Shown here piece after piece: positions 9,233 to 16,856 of a stretch of 64,000 nucleotides of DNA (position 1 is the first letter of the stretch; every line of letters begins with the position of its first letter). Under the pieces are notes generated by a model. That model saw only the letters and a program-made list of their open reading frames with translations. It ran no database searches and was not told where the DNA came from. The position numbers and the translations under genes were made by a program. The stretch is from Candidatus Pelagibacter giovannonii (lineage in GTDB: Bacteria > Pseudomonadota > Alphaproteobacteria > Pelagibacterales > Pelagibacteraceae): assembly GCF_012276695.1 (NCBI RefSeq), contig NZ_CP038852.1:806001-870000 (forward strand), read 5' to 3'.

Positions 9233-10354
9233 ATGGCTAAAAGAGATTTTTATGACGTCTTAGGTGTTAGCAAGAATGCAAGCCCTGAAGAGTTAAAATC
9301 TGCGTACAGAAAACTAGCTGTAAAACATCACCCCGATAAAAACCCAGGAGATAAAGCTTCTGAAGATAAGTTTAAAGAAGCTGGTGAAGCTTATGGTATC
9401 CTTTCAGATAAAGAAAAAAAACAAAACTATGATAATTTTGGCCATGCTGCTTTTGAGGGTGGAGGTGGCGGAAGACAAGGTGGTGGTTTTGGTGGAGCAG
9501 ATTTTTCAGACATTTTTGAAGATTTTTTTGGAGATTTTGGAGGTGGACAATCAAGAGGAAGGCGAAAAACCAATAATAGAGGCTCTGATCTGCGTTATGA
9601 TTTATCTATTACTCTTGAAGAAGCCTATGAGGGTAAAAAGCAGGATATAAAGTTTTCAACTACAGAAAAATGTAATACTTGCAAAGGTGGTGGCTCTAAA
9701 CCTGGTCATTCTCCAGACAGATGCACAGTTTGTGGTGGAAATGGTAAAGTAAGATCTAACCAAGGTTTTTTTACTGTTCAACAAACTTGTCCTCAATGTG
9801 CTGGCTCTGGTGAAGAAATAACAAATCCATGCACAGACTGTAATGGTCAAGGTAACAAACAAGCTTCAAAAAAAATATCAGTTACAATACCTAAGGGTGT
9901 TGATGATGGTACCAGAATTAGATTGGCTGGAAAAGGTGAGGCAGGTTCCAAGGGTGGAGCAAGTGGTGATCTTTATCTTTTTATAAATGTTCATTCACAT
10001 GACTTATTTAAAAGATCTGATGAAAACCTATTCTTTGAATTCCCTATATCTATTGCTGATGCAGCATTAGGAACCACAATAGAAATTCCAACAATTGACG
10101 GCGGAAAAGCTAAAATTAAAATACCTGGTGGAACTCAAAATGGAAAACAATTTAGACTAAAAGGTAAAGGGATGCCTTATATAAGAGGAAGTGGAAATGG
10201 AGACCTTTATGTCCAGGTAAATACTGAAGTTCCTATTTCTTTAAATAAAGAACAAAAAGAGTTACTTGAAAAATTTAGAAAGATTGAAAATGAAAAGTCT
10301 AATCCAAGTATCAAACAATTCTTTCAAAAAGTAAAAAATTTTTGGAAAAACTAA
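9233..10354 (+). CDS. dnaJ: Chaperone DnaJ (Hsp40)
   Basis: DnaJ delivers clients to DnaK and stimulates its ATPase. The 373-residue protein has a J domain (1-70) with the HPD motif (HHPDKNPG), a Gly/Phe-rich linker (about 75-110), a zinc domain with four CxxCxGxG repeats (about 143-210: CNTCKGGG, CTVCGGNG, CPQCAGSG, CTDCNGQG), and two C-terminal beta domains with VTIPKGVDDGTRIRLAGKGE. It is a full-length type I DnaJ. It lies 32 bp after dnaK and is presumably in the same transcript. Confidence 0.98.
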   Translation: MAKRDFYDVLGVSKNASPEELKSAYRKLAVKHHPDKNPGDKASEDKFKEAGEAYGILSDKEKKQNYDNFGHAAFEGGGGGRQGGGFGGADFSDIFEDFFGDFGGGQSRGRRKTNNRGSDLRYDLSITLEEAYEGKKQDIKFSTTEKCNTCKGGGSKPGHSPDRCTVCGGNGKVRSNQGFFTVQQTCPQCAGSGEEITNPCTDCNGQGNKQASKKISVTIPKGVDDGTRIRLAGKGEAGSKGGASGDLYLFINVHSHDLFKRSDENLFFEFPISIADAALGTTIEIPTIDGGKAKIKIPGGTQNGKQFRLKGKGMPYIRGSGNGDLYVQVNTEVPISLNKEQKELLEKFRKIENEKSNPSIKQFFQKVKNFWKN

Positions 10355-10360
10355 AGACTA

Positions 10361-10386
10361 ATTAACTAAAAAAGGTTAATATTTTT
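10361..10386 (+). terminator. Weak hairpin plus T-run between dnaJ and dapB
   Basis: A 6-bp AT-rich stem (ATTAAC at 10361-10366 with GTTAAT at 10375-10380, loop of 8) is followed by ATTTTTCTT. The placement, 7 bases after the dnaJ stop, and the T-rich tail fit a weak intrinsic terminator or attenuator. The stem has only one G-C pair, so this is a tentative call. Confidence 0.35.
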
Positions 10387-10391
10387 CTTAG

Positions 10392-11168
10392 ATGAAAAAA
10401 ATTAATTTAGCTATTTCTGGTTGTTTAGGGAGGATGGGTCAACAACTTATCAAGTCCTCAAAATATAATAAAAACTTTAAAATAGCCGCTCTCACAGAAA
10501 ATAAAGCTATTAGTAAAAAAATTGCTGGCATCAAGCTTGATATAAATACTGAACAAGCTTTTAAAAAGACTGATGTAATAATAGATTTTACAGTGCCGAA
10601 CTGTACTTTAGATATTCTAAAAATTGCATCCAAATTAAAAAAAAAAGTGGTAATTGGAACAACAGGATTTAATCAAAAAGAAGAAATATTAATCAAAAGA
10701 TTTTCAAAAAGTATTCCAATTTTAAAAGCAGGTAATATGAGCCTTGGTATTAATTTGTTAATGTATTTATCTGAAATTGCTTCAAAATCACTAAATGAAG
10801 AATATTTAAGTAAAGTATTTGAAATTCATCACAAACATAAAAAAGATTACCCATCAGGAACAGCTTTAATGCTGGGAAAAGGAATTGCAGATGGGAAAAA
10901 TAAAAACCTTTATAATTTAATGGGTAAAAAATTTTTAAATAAAAAATCTTTTCCTTATGGAAAAAAAATTAATTTCAATTCGATTAGAAAAGGTGAAATT
11001 ATTGGTGAACATGAAGTTGCATTTTATAATGGAAAGGAAATAATTAAATTAAACCATGAGGCTTTTGATAGGGCACTTTATTCAGATGGAGCTTTAACTG
11101 CTGCAAAATGGTTGATTAATAAAAAACCAGGGCTTTACTCAATGAGAGATTTATTGAACTTTAAATAA
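10392..11168 (+). CDS. dapB: 4-hydroxy-tetrahydrodipicolinate reductase
   Basis: DapB catalyses the NAD(P)H-dependent step from 4-hydroxy-tetrahydrodipicolinate to tetrahydrodipicolinate in lysine and diaminopimelate synthesis. The 258-residue product has an N-terminal Rossmann loop (ISGCLGRMGQQL), DVIIDFTVP, VIGTTGF, and the catalytic segment EIHHKHKKDYPSGTA, whose His and Lys residues are the conserved active-site set; the C-terminal GEIIGEHEVAF is also typical. Length is close to the family norm of about 265. It overlaps the start of nth by one base. Confidence 0.97.
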   Translation: MKKINLAISGCLGRMGQQLIKSSKYNKNFKIAALTENKAISKKIAGIKLDINTEQAFKKTDVIIDFTVPNCTLDILKIASKLKKKVVIGTTGFNQKEEILIKRFSKSIPILKAGNMSLGINLLMYLSEIASKSLNEEYLSKVFEIHHKHKKDYPSGTALMLGKGIADGKNKNLYNLMGKKFLNKKSFPYGKKINFNSIRKGEIIGEHEVAFYNGKEIIKLNHEAFDRALYSDGALTAAKWLINKKPGLYSMRDLLNFK

Positions 11169-11821
11169 TGCATGAAAAAGAAAAAGCTAAAAAAATAATA
11201 AAAATTTTAAATAAGATTTATCCAACGACCCCTGTTCCACTGGATCATACTAGCAACTTTACTCTCTTAATGTCTGTTCTTTTATCAGCTCAATGCACTG
11301 ATTTAAATGTTAATAATGTAACTAAAAATATATATCCAAAATATAATAGACCTGAACATTTTGTAAAATTAGGAAAAAAAAAAATAGAAAAATTAATTAA
11401 AAGTATTGGTCTCTTTCGGGTTAAAGCAAAAAGTATTTACTTGATGTCTAAACTACTTATAGAAAAACATGGAGGTAAAGTACCTAAAAGCTTTGAAGAG
11501 CTAGAAAAACTTCCCGGTGTAGGCCATAAAACAGCAAGTGTAGTCATGTCTCAGGGTTTTGGAGTTGCAGCTTTTGCAGTTGATACTCATATACATAGAT
11601 TAGCTCAGAGATGGGGTTTAACGAATGGTAAGAATGTAGTTCAAACTGAAAAAGATTTAAAAAGAATATTCCCACAAAAAACATGGAGCAAATTACATTT
11701 ACAAATAATTTATTATGGAAGAGAATTTTGTAAGGCTAGAGAATGTTATGGTTTGACTTGTAAAATTTGCACGACTTGTTACCCTAACCGAAAGAATCCT
11801 GTTAAAATAAAAAAAACTTAA
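11168..11821 (+). CDS. nth: Endonuclease III (DNA glycosylase/AP lyase)
   Basis: Nth removes oxidised pyrimidines and cuts the abasic site in base excision repair. The 217-residue protein has the helix-hairpin-helix LEKLPGVGHKTASVV (about 113-127), whose Lys is the Schiff-base residue, and AVDTHIHR with the catalytic Asp. The C-terminal iron-sulfur loop is odd: it carries five cysteines (about 192-208) in a pattern C-x4-C-x4-C-x2-C-x2-C rather than the usual C-x6-C-x2-C-x5-C. It overlaps dapB by one base and is followed at once by the PfkB kinase. Confidence 0.95.
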   Translation: MHEKEKAKKIIKILNKIYPTTPVPLDHTSNFTLLMSVLLSAQCTDLNVNNVTKNIYPKYNRPEHFVKLGKKKIEKLIKSIGLFRVKAKSIYLMSKLLIEKHGGKVPKSFEELEKLPGVGHKTASVVMSQGFGVAAFAVDTHIHRLAQRWGLTNGKNVVQTEKDLKRIFPQKTWSKLHLQIIYYGREFCKARECYGLTCKICTTCYPNRKNPVKIKKT

Positions 11822-11822
11822 T

Positions 11823-12752
11823 ATGAAAATACTTGGAATCGGTAATGCAATTGTTGATGTTATATGCAAAGTAGAGGATCAATACTTGATAGATAATCAT
11901 TTGATAAAAAGTACAATGAAATTAGTTGATGAACATGAATTTCAAAAACTTTTATCAACTCTCAAAATTAAAGAAACAGTTTCTGGTGGATCTGTTGCAA
12001 ATTCTATTGTTGGACTGTCTCAATTAGGAAATGATGTTGGGTTTATAGGTAAGGTTAATGCTGATGATTTAGGACAAAAATACGAAGAGGGTCTAACTAA
12101 AGAAAAAGTTAAATATTTTTATAATAAGAAACAAGAAACTACACCAACTGGAACATGTTTAATTTTAATCACACCTGATGCAGAAAGAACCATGATTACG
12201 TTTTTAGGAATTGCAGGAAAAGTTAATCAAAACGATATTAATGAAAAAGCTGTTCAAGAAAGTGAAATGATATTTTTAGAAGGGTATTTATGGGACGAGG
12301 GTGAACCAAAGTCAGCCTTTGATAAAGCAATGTCCCTTTCTACTACTAAAGCAATGTCATTATCAGATCAATTTTGTGTAGAGAGACATAAAAGTAATTT
12401 TTTAGAACTAGTTAAAAATAAACTTGATATTACTTTTGCTAACGAACAGGAAATTAAATCATTAATCAATGCTAAAAGGTTTGAAGATGTTATTGAATTT
12501 GGAAAGCAATTGGGAGGATTATTAGTTATCACACGTGGTGAAAAGGGGAGTGTTGCTGTCAGAAACCAAGAAGTTACAGAATGTCAAAGTAAACCTAATT
12601 TGAAAATTGTGGACTTAACAGGTGCAGGTGACCTCTTTGCAGCAGGTTTTCTTCATGGAATTATTAATAATGTTAAAACAAAAGAATGTCTTGAAAAAGG
12701 AACTGAAATGTCCTCAAAGATAATCCAAAAAGTTGGGGCTAGGCTAGATTAA
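11823..12752 (+). CDS. PfkB-family carbohydrate/nucleoside kinase, adenosine kinase-like
   Basis: The 309-residue protein has the PfkB layout: N-terminal ILGIGNAIVDVI, the Gly-rich GGSVANSIVGLSQLG substrate loop, and near residue 260 the C-terminal signature DLTGAGDLFAAGF with the anion-hole GAGD and catalytic Asp. Long conserved alphaproteobacterial relatives of this type are annotated as adenosine kinases, but substrate (adenosine, ribose or other sugar) cannot be fixed from sequence alone. It begins two bases after nth and ends 7 bp from the convergent regulator gene. Confidence 0.85.
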   Translation: MKILGIGNAIVDVICKVEDQYLIDNHLIKSTMKLVDEHEFQKLLSTLKIKETVSGGSVANSIVGLSQLGNDVGFIGKVNADDLGQKYEEGLTKEKVKYFYNKKQETTPTGTCLILITPDAERTMITFLGIAGKVNQNDINEKAVQESEMIFLEGYLWDEGEPKSAFDKAMSLSTTKAMSLSDQFCVERHKSNFLELVKNKLDITFANEQEIKSLINAKRFEDVIEFGKQLGGLLVITRGEKGSVAVRNQEVTECQSKPNLKIVDLTGAGDLFAAGFLHGIINNVKTKECLEKGTEMSSKIIQKVGARLD

Positions 12753-12758
12753 GCCTTT

Positions 12759-13340
12759 TTAGTCAATAAAATAACCATTTTTATGGCTTAATATAAATTT
12801 TTCATCTTTAAATAAATCACTTATTTTTTTTCGTAATCTATAAATGTGTGTTTCTACAGTATGAGTTTCCATATCTGATGAATAACCCCATATATTTTTT
12901 TGTAAATCCGTAACATTGTGTTTAATTTTTTTATTATTTAAATACAAAATAATTTCAATTTCTTTTTCTGTTAATTTTAATTTTAAATTATTTTTAGAAA
13001 AAAACTTGGAATTCAAATTTAATTCATAGTCTTTAATAATAGTATTAGACTGTTGATTAAATTTTAATTTGATTAGTTTAATATTGATTACTTCTAGTAA
13101 TTTTTTTAAAGATAGGGGTAAGTCATTAAATTTCAAATGGTTTTTATTGGTTATATTATTATTTTGTAATAATTTATGATCAGTTTTTGAAATTATCAAG
13201 TAGTCTAATCTATCTAGATCAAAATTTTTTTTAAAATCTTCTTTATTCTCAAACTTTGTGAGTTTGAAAGATAAATTTTCTTTAATCTCATCTAAAATTT
13301 CATATAGTGGATTATAATTTATAATAAAAACACTTTGCAT
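12759..13340 (-). CDS. OmpR-type winged-helix regulator with degenerate receiver domain
   Basis: The 193-residue protein ends in a clear OmpR/PhoB winged-helix DNA-binding domain (about 118-193: LTEKEIEIILYLNN, the W in the ...NIWGYSSDMETHTVETHIYRLRKKI helix, then HKNGYFI). The first 90 residues have the size and hydrophobic rhythm of a receiver domain, but the position expected for the phospho-accepting Asp reads DYLIISKTD, with Ser where Asp would be, and the acidic N-terminal pair is absent. This suggests a phosphorylation-independent regulator. No histidine kinase is adjacent. Target unknown; the divergently placed L,D-transpeptidase, 20 bp away, is a possible one. Confidence 0.8.
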   Translation of the reverse strand: MQSVFIINYNPLYEILDEIKENLSFKLTKFENKEDFKKNFDLDRLDYLIISKTDHKLLQNNNITNKNHLKFNDLPLSLKKLLEVINIKLIKLKFNQQSNTIIKDYELNLNSKFFSKNNLKLKLTEKEIEIILYLNNKKIKHNVTDLQKNIWGYSSDMETHTVETHIYRLRKKISDLFKDEKFILSHKNGYFID

Positions 13341-13360
13341 AATTATATTTTTTATTGTCT

Positions 13361-13849
13361 ATGATAATTCATGTGCCAAATAAAAACACTCTTATAATTG
13401 ATGAGTTTAAATTAAGATGTTGTGTTGGAAAAAAAGGCTTAAATTCTAACAAAAAAGAGGGTGATTATTCAACGCCAAAAGGGTTATTTAATTTAAGAAA
13501 ATTATATTTTAGAAAAGACCGTGTTGGTATTCCAAATTGCAAACTTAACAAAAAGAAAATAAAAAAAGATATGGCTTGGTGTGATGATCCAAAACATAAA
13601 AAATATAATGAAGAAATTAAAACTAAAAATAAAAATCTTAGAGAAAATTTATATAGAAAAGATTATAAGTACGATTATTTCATTTCAATTAGTCACAATG
13701 AAAGAAAAACTCCGAGCAAAGGAAGTGCTGTATTCATTCATTTAACAGATCAATACAAACCAACTTCGGGGTGTATTGCTTTAAGAAAGAAAGATTTTGA
13801 AATATTATTAAAATTAATAGATAAAAAGACTAAAATTAAAATTGGTTAA
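13361..13849 (+). CDS. L,D-transpeptidase (YkuD) family protein
   Basis: YkuD enzymes crosslink peptidoglycan (3-3 links) or anchor proteins to it with a catalytic cysteine. Here the motif is HLTDQYKPTSGCIALRKKDF (about residues 123-142), giving the conserved His, Ser-Gly-Cys and Arg of the family; upstream GDYSTPKGLFNLR is also typical. I start at the ATG at 13361; a TTG two codons earlier is possible. About 162 residues, with no evident signal peptide, which is common for this short cytosol-predicted proteobacterial subgroup. It overlaps yggS tail to tail by 4 bp. Confidence 0.87.
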   Translation: MIIHVPNKNTLIIDEFKLRCCVGKKGLNSNKKEGDYSTPKGLFNLRKLYFRKDRVGIPNCKLNKKKIKKDMAWCDDPKHKKYNEEIKTKNKNLRENLYRKDYKYDYFISISHNERKTPSKGSAVFIHLTDQYKPTSGCIALRKKDFEILLKLIDKKTKIKIG

Positions 13850-14496
13850 GTTCTACGACCAAATATTTTTGAGCCCACTCTAACGTATGTTGCTTTGTTT
13901 TCAACCGCCTCTAGATAGTCTCCTGACATACCCATGCTGAGTTCCTTAAAATTTAATTCGTGATTTATTTTACTCATCTCAAAAAAATATTTTTCAGTAT
14001 TTTGATCATTTGGTGGAATGCACATTGTGCCAATGATATCTAAATTTAAATTTTTACAGAATTTATAAAAATCACCTAATCTTTCTTTATTTATTCCTGA
14101 TTTTTGATCTTCATTACCGATATTAACTTGAATAAATATCTTAGGTTTTTTTCCTTGTTTTTTTTGTTCAACAGCAATTTTATTGGCTAATTTTTCACTA
14201 TCCAATGAATGAATATAATCAAATACTCTTAAAGCTACTTTTACTTTATTAGATTGAAGTCTTCCAATTAGGTGAAGTTGAATACTATGATTATCATTTT
14301 TTATATCACTCCACTTATCTAAGGCTTCTTGAACTTTATTTTCCCCATAATGAAGATGGCCATACTCAATTAATGGCAAAATGTTTTCTATTGGAAAGGT
14401 TTTTGATACCGCAATAATTTTAGGAAATCTATCATGATTTACTTTAGATTTAATGAGGTCTTCTATATAAATTAAATTTTTAACTGTATTATGCAT
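13846..14496 (-). CDS. yggS: YggS/PROSC-family pyridoxal phosphate homeostasis protein
   Basis: This alanine-racemase-fold, PLP-binding protein buffers pyridoxal 5'-phosphate and has no settled enzymatic role. The 216-residue sequence shows KIIAVSKTFP with the PLP-binding Lys (about 31), HYGENKVQEA, LHLIGRLQSNK, the VNIGNEDQKSG loop, and the C-terminal LSMGMSGDYLEAVENKATYVRVGSKIFG, all diagnostic. Its start codon is the reverse half of an ATGCAT hexamer whose forward half starts the next gene, so the two genes share a start site on opposite strands. Confidence 0.95.
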   Translation of the reverse strand: MHNTVKNLIYIEDLIKSKVNHDRFPKIIAVSKTFPIENILPLIEYGHLHYGENKVQEALDKWSDIKNDNHSIQLHLIGRLQSNKVKVALRVFDYIHSLDSEKLANKIAVEQKKQGKKPKIFIQVNIGNEDQKSGINKERLGDFYKFCKNLNLDIIGTMCIPPNDQNTEKYFFEMSKINHELNFKELSMGMSGDYLEAVENKATYVRVGSKIFGRRT

Positions 14497-15033
14497 AATA
14501 GAATTCTAAAAAAATACTACTTTATAAATAAATTTGATCAAAGTCATTTAGATAAACAAGATCAAGAAACAACTATAATCTACAGAAATTATGACCAAGT
14601 TATTGATGAAAAACGAATTTTAAGAATAAAAAGTTATTGCAAAAAACGAGGATTAAAATTCTTACTTTCAAACAATATAAAGCTATCCATAAAACTTGGT
14701 TTGGATGGTACATACATCCCATCTTTTAATAAGAATAAAAAACATCTTTCTTATTCTTTTAAAAAAAATTTTATTATTTTAGGTTCTGCTCATAATATTT
14801 ATGAAATAAGAAATAAAGAATCACAAAATGTCAAAGCAATTTTTTTATCATCAATATTTAAAAAAAAAAAAAACTTTTTAGGTATTAATAGATTTAAGCT
14901 ACTGTCTCATTTAAGTAAAAAACCATTTATAGCTCTTGGTGGTGTTTCAAAGACTAATTTAAAAAAATTAAATCTAATTAATTGCCATGGTTTTGCTGGT
15001 ATTTCTTTTTTTGAACAAAAAAAAGGCCCCTAG
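14491..15033 (+). CDS. Divergent thiamine-phosphate synthase (ThiE/TenI)-like protein
   Basis: The 180-residue protein resembles the ThiE/TenI TIM barrel: LDGTYIPS near residue 70 in place of the usual DGVHLGQ, IILGSAHNIYEI, VKAIFLSSIFKKKK in place of the phosphate loop, and IALGGVSKTNLKKL near the C-terminus. Key ThiE pyrophosphate-site residues are not obvious, so catalytic activity is doubtful. A run of 14 A (14859-14872 or so) is in frame here. The stop codon TAG (15031-15033) lies in the loop of the terminator hairpin. The start shares ATGCAT with yggS. Confidence 0.65.
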   Translation: MHNRILKKYYFINKFDQSHLDKQDQETTIIYRNYDQVIDEKRILRIKSYCKKRGLKFLLSNNIKLSIKLGLDGTYIPSFNKNKKHLSYSFKKNFIILGSAHNIYEIRNKESQNVKAIFLSSIFKKKKNFLGINRFKLLSHLSKKPFIALGGVSKTNLKKLNLINCHGFAGISFFEQKKGP

Positions 15034-15050
15034 TAAGGGGCCCTTTTATT
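15021..15050. terminator. Strong bidirectional intrinsic terminator between ThiE-like gene and porin
   Basis: A GC-rich hairpin (GGCCCC at 15025-15030 with GGGGCC at 15037-15042, 6-base loop) is flanked by A-run on the left and T-run on the right, so it can stop transcripts from both strands. It stands out strongly in this AT-rich sequence. The stop codon of the plus-strand gene is inside the loop. Confidence 0.9.
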
Positions 15051-15069
15051 AATTTGTGTTCTAAATTAA

Positions 15070-16059
15070 TTAGAATGCAAATGATAAAGCTATGTCGTAA
15101 CCTTTAACATCATTAACAGCTGTAGTTAAACCACCTCTGTTTTGCTCTTCAGCAAAACCTGCTGCTAAAGTCATTCCACCTGAAGTGTATGATATTGATA
15201 AGTTACTGTTTTCTTGGTCAGTAGTGCTTGAACCAGCGTTGTAAGTTGATTCAGCATAACCAATTGATATATCATCTGATACAGCGTAAGTGATACCGAA
15301 AGCATCCCACTCATCAGTATCAGTTGTAGTAGCAGCATCTATTTCTGATGATTGGTATCCAACTGTTACTGAACCATATGCATATTTAACATACATAGTG
15401 TCATTATCAGTATTGCTTGTTCCGCCAGCAGCATTGTTTTCACCCATAGCATAACCAACGGTTAAACCTTCGTAGCCAGTGTATTCAAGACCGTAATCAA
15501 CTGAACTTTCAACTTCACCTGTTCCTGATGGAACGTATGATGCAGAAATTTTAAGACCGTCAACAGCAGTTGTGTTGTCGTATCTCATCATGTTGTTACT
15601 TCCAGCTGAACCAATAGCACCAAATAGTGTAGAAGCAGTAGTAGTTACACCACCATTATCTACAGTATTTGAGATGATATCCCAAGTTTCACCGTAAGCT
15701 GTTGGCATTACATCGTCAACACCACCTACAACTGAATCAAGACCATGTCCACCGAAAGCAATAGTTCCCATGTCACCCATGTCAACAGTTACACTTCTGC
15801 TGTCCATTGCACTTGTTCCAACGTTTTCGTTGTTATCTAATTCTAAAGATAGAGTTACATTAAAACCATTATCCAATTCTCCACTACCTGAGAAAGTTAC
15901 TGAATCATTCATGTACCAAGTGTTTGCAGAAGTACCTTTATCAGCACCACCGAAACCAATACTAGCTGAACCTGACGCAGTTAGCTCGCTTGCAGATACT
16001 GCAGTCGCAACTAAAGAACCAGCTAAAGCTGTTAGTCCTATTTTTTTTAAGTTGTTCAT
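15070..16059 (-). CDS. Outer-membrane porin
   Basis: The 329-residue product has a Sec signal peptide (MNNLKKIGLTALAGSLVATA, cut after VSA) and then a beta-barrel rich in Gly, Ser, Thr, Asp and aromatic alternation, ending in the C-terminal Phe (ALSFAF) used by the BAM machinery. Motifs such as SASIGFGG and the GMTLAAGF strand match alphaproteobacterial and SAR11 general porins. The true start is the ATG at 16059, preceded by AAGGA (16065-16069, minus strand); an upstream extension lacks a signal peptide start. G+C and codon use look higher than in neighbours, as expected for a highly expressed porin. Substrate not deducible. Confidence 0.92.
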   Translation of the reverse strand: MNNLKKIGLTALAGSLVATAVSASELTASGSASIGFGGADKGTSANTWYMNDSVTFSGSGELDNGFNVTLSLELDNNENVGTSAMDSRSVTVDMGDMGTIAFGGHGLDSVVGGVDDVMPTAYGETWDIISNTVDNGGVTTTASTLFGAIGSAGSNNMMRYDNTTAVDGLKISASYVPSGTGEVESSVDYGLEYTGYEGLTVGYAMGENNAAGGTSNTDNDTMYVKYAYGSVTVGYQSSEIDAATTTDTDEWDAFGITYAVSDDISIGYAESTYNAGSSTTDQENSNLSISYTSGGMTLAAGFAEEQNRGGLTTAVNDVKGYDIALSFAF

Positions 16060-16268
16060 ATTTTTCCTTATTGTTATTGTTAATTGTTTAATATTAAACA
16101 TGGTATTTATATAGAAATCTGCGTTTTCTTTGATTATAAAGTCCTCAAATTTATTAAATTTTTAATTAGTGTTGCATATATACATCACATTATATGACTG
16201 TTTTCCTATATTTTTAATGTTTTCTCAAATAAAGTGTGTAAATTCACAAATTAACTATAAATTTTATC
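16060..16268. promoter_or_regulatory. Divergent intergenic region between porin and DUF3576 lipoprotein genes
   Basis: About 210 bp with no gene, long for this window. It must hold the promoters for two opposite genes. AT-rich hexamers resembling -10 boxes occur on both strands (for example TATAAT on the minus strand near 16134-16139), and a TTGCATATATACATCACATTATATG stretch on the plus strand near 16172-16195, split here only for description. I cannot assign a confident promoter or operator. Confidence 0.4.
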
Positions 16269-16826
16269 ATGAATATTGCAAAAAAATTAAAATCTTTATT
16301 TTTAATATTTCTTACTGCAATTTTTTTAAGCTCCTGCGGTGGTAAATTACCCGGTGCCGATGCAAGAAAGTATCCTCCTAATCCTGAAGAACGTGTAAAA
16401 AAAAATATTGAGGAAGGTAGGGGTTTTAGACTTTCAAATGTTGGTAAAGGAGGAAATGGCACATTTGATTTTGCAAGTTCCAATGAATTGTGGAGAGCTT
16501 CCTTAGACACAATTGATTTTATGCCTTTGGCTTCTGTAAATTATGGTGGGGGAATTATAATCACAGATTGGTACTCAACAGATGTTAACAATGAAAGTAT
16601 TAAAATTTCAATAAGGTTTTTAACAAATGAAGTAAGGTCTGATGCTTTAGATATCAAAGTTTTTAATAGAAAATGTGAAGCACAATTTAATTGTGTAATC
16701 ACTGAAAAACCTGGAAACTTAGTTTCAGAATTGACAAGCAAAATTTTAAAAACTGCAGCTATTTACGAAAAACAAAAAAAAGATAAAAACTTTAAGCCAT
16801 ATATCACTTCTGATGCCAAAAATTAA
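16269..16826 (+). CDS. DUF3576-family lipoprotein
   Basis: The 185-residue protein has a hydrophobic signal segment and lipobox LSSC (Cys about 24), so it is a predicted lipoprotein. The remainder matches the alphaproteobacterial DUF3576 pattern: an N-terminal YPPNPEERVKKN segment, LWRASLDTIDFMPLASVNYGGGIIITDWY (split: LWRASLDTIDFMPLASV, then GGGIIITDWY), and a C-terminal part. Members commonly sit directly before leuS and lptE, as here, which hints at an outer-membrane assembly role, but no function is established. Confidence 0.85.
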   Translation: MNIAKKLKSLFLIFLTAIFLSSCGGKLPGADARKYPPNPEERVKKNIEEGRGFRLSNVGKGGNGTFDFASSNELWRASLDTIDFMPLASVNYGGGIIITDWYSTDVNNESIKISIRFLTNEVRSDALDIKVFNRKCEAQFNCVITEKPGNLVSELTSKILKTAAIYEKQKKDKNFKPYITSDAKN

Positions 16827-16856
16827 TAAATAATAATAAAATTAGTAATTAATTTT

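Noticed and set aside
9384..9650. 88-residue ORF inside dnaJ in another frame
   Set aside because: Lies fully inside dnaJ and its composition mirrors the Gly-rich linker; no independent support.
12530..12545. Possible second parS (ACACGTGGTG core)
   Set aside because: Only the CACGTG core matches; flanks differ from the palindrome at many positions.
12749..12791. TTAAGCC...GGCTTAA inverted repeat at PfkB/regulator ends
   Set aside because: The loop is 29 bases and the arms lie in stop and coding regions of the convergent genes; no T-run follows.
14859..14872. A14 tract in the ThiE-like gene as a further frameshift
   Set aside because: The count is in frame and conserved motifs continue on both sides, so this run is intact.
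15770..16114. 114-residue ORF antisense to porin signal region
   Set aside because: It overlaps the porin start and promoter; mirrors the porin codon pattern.
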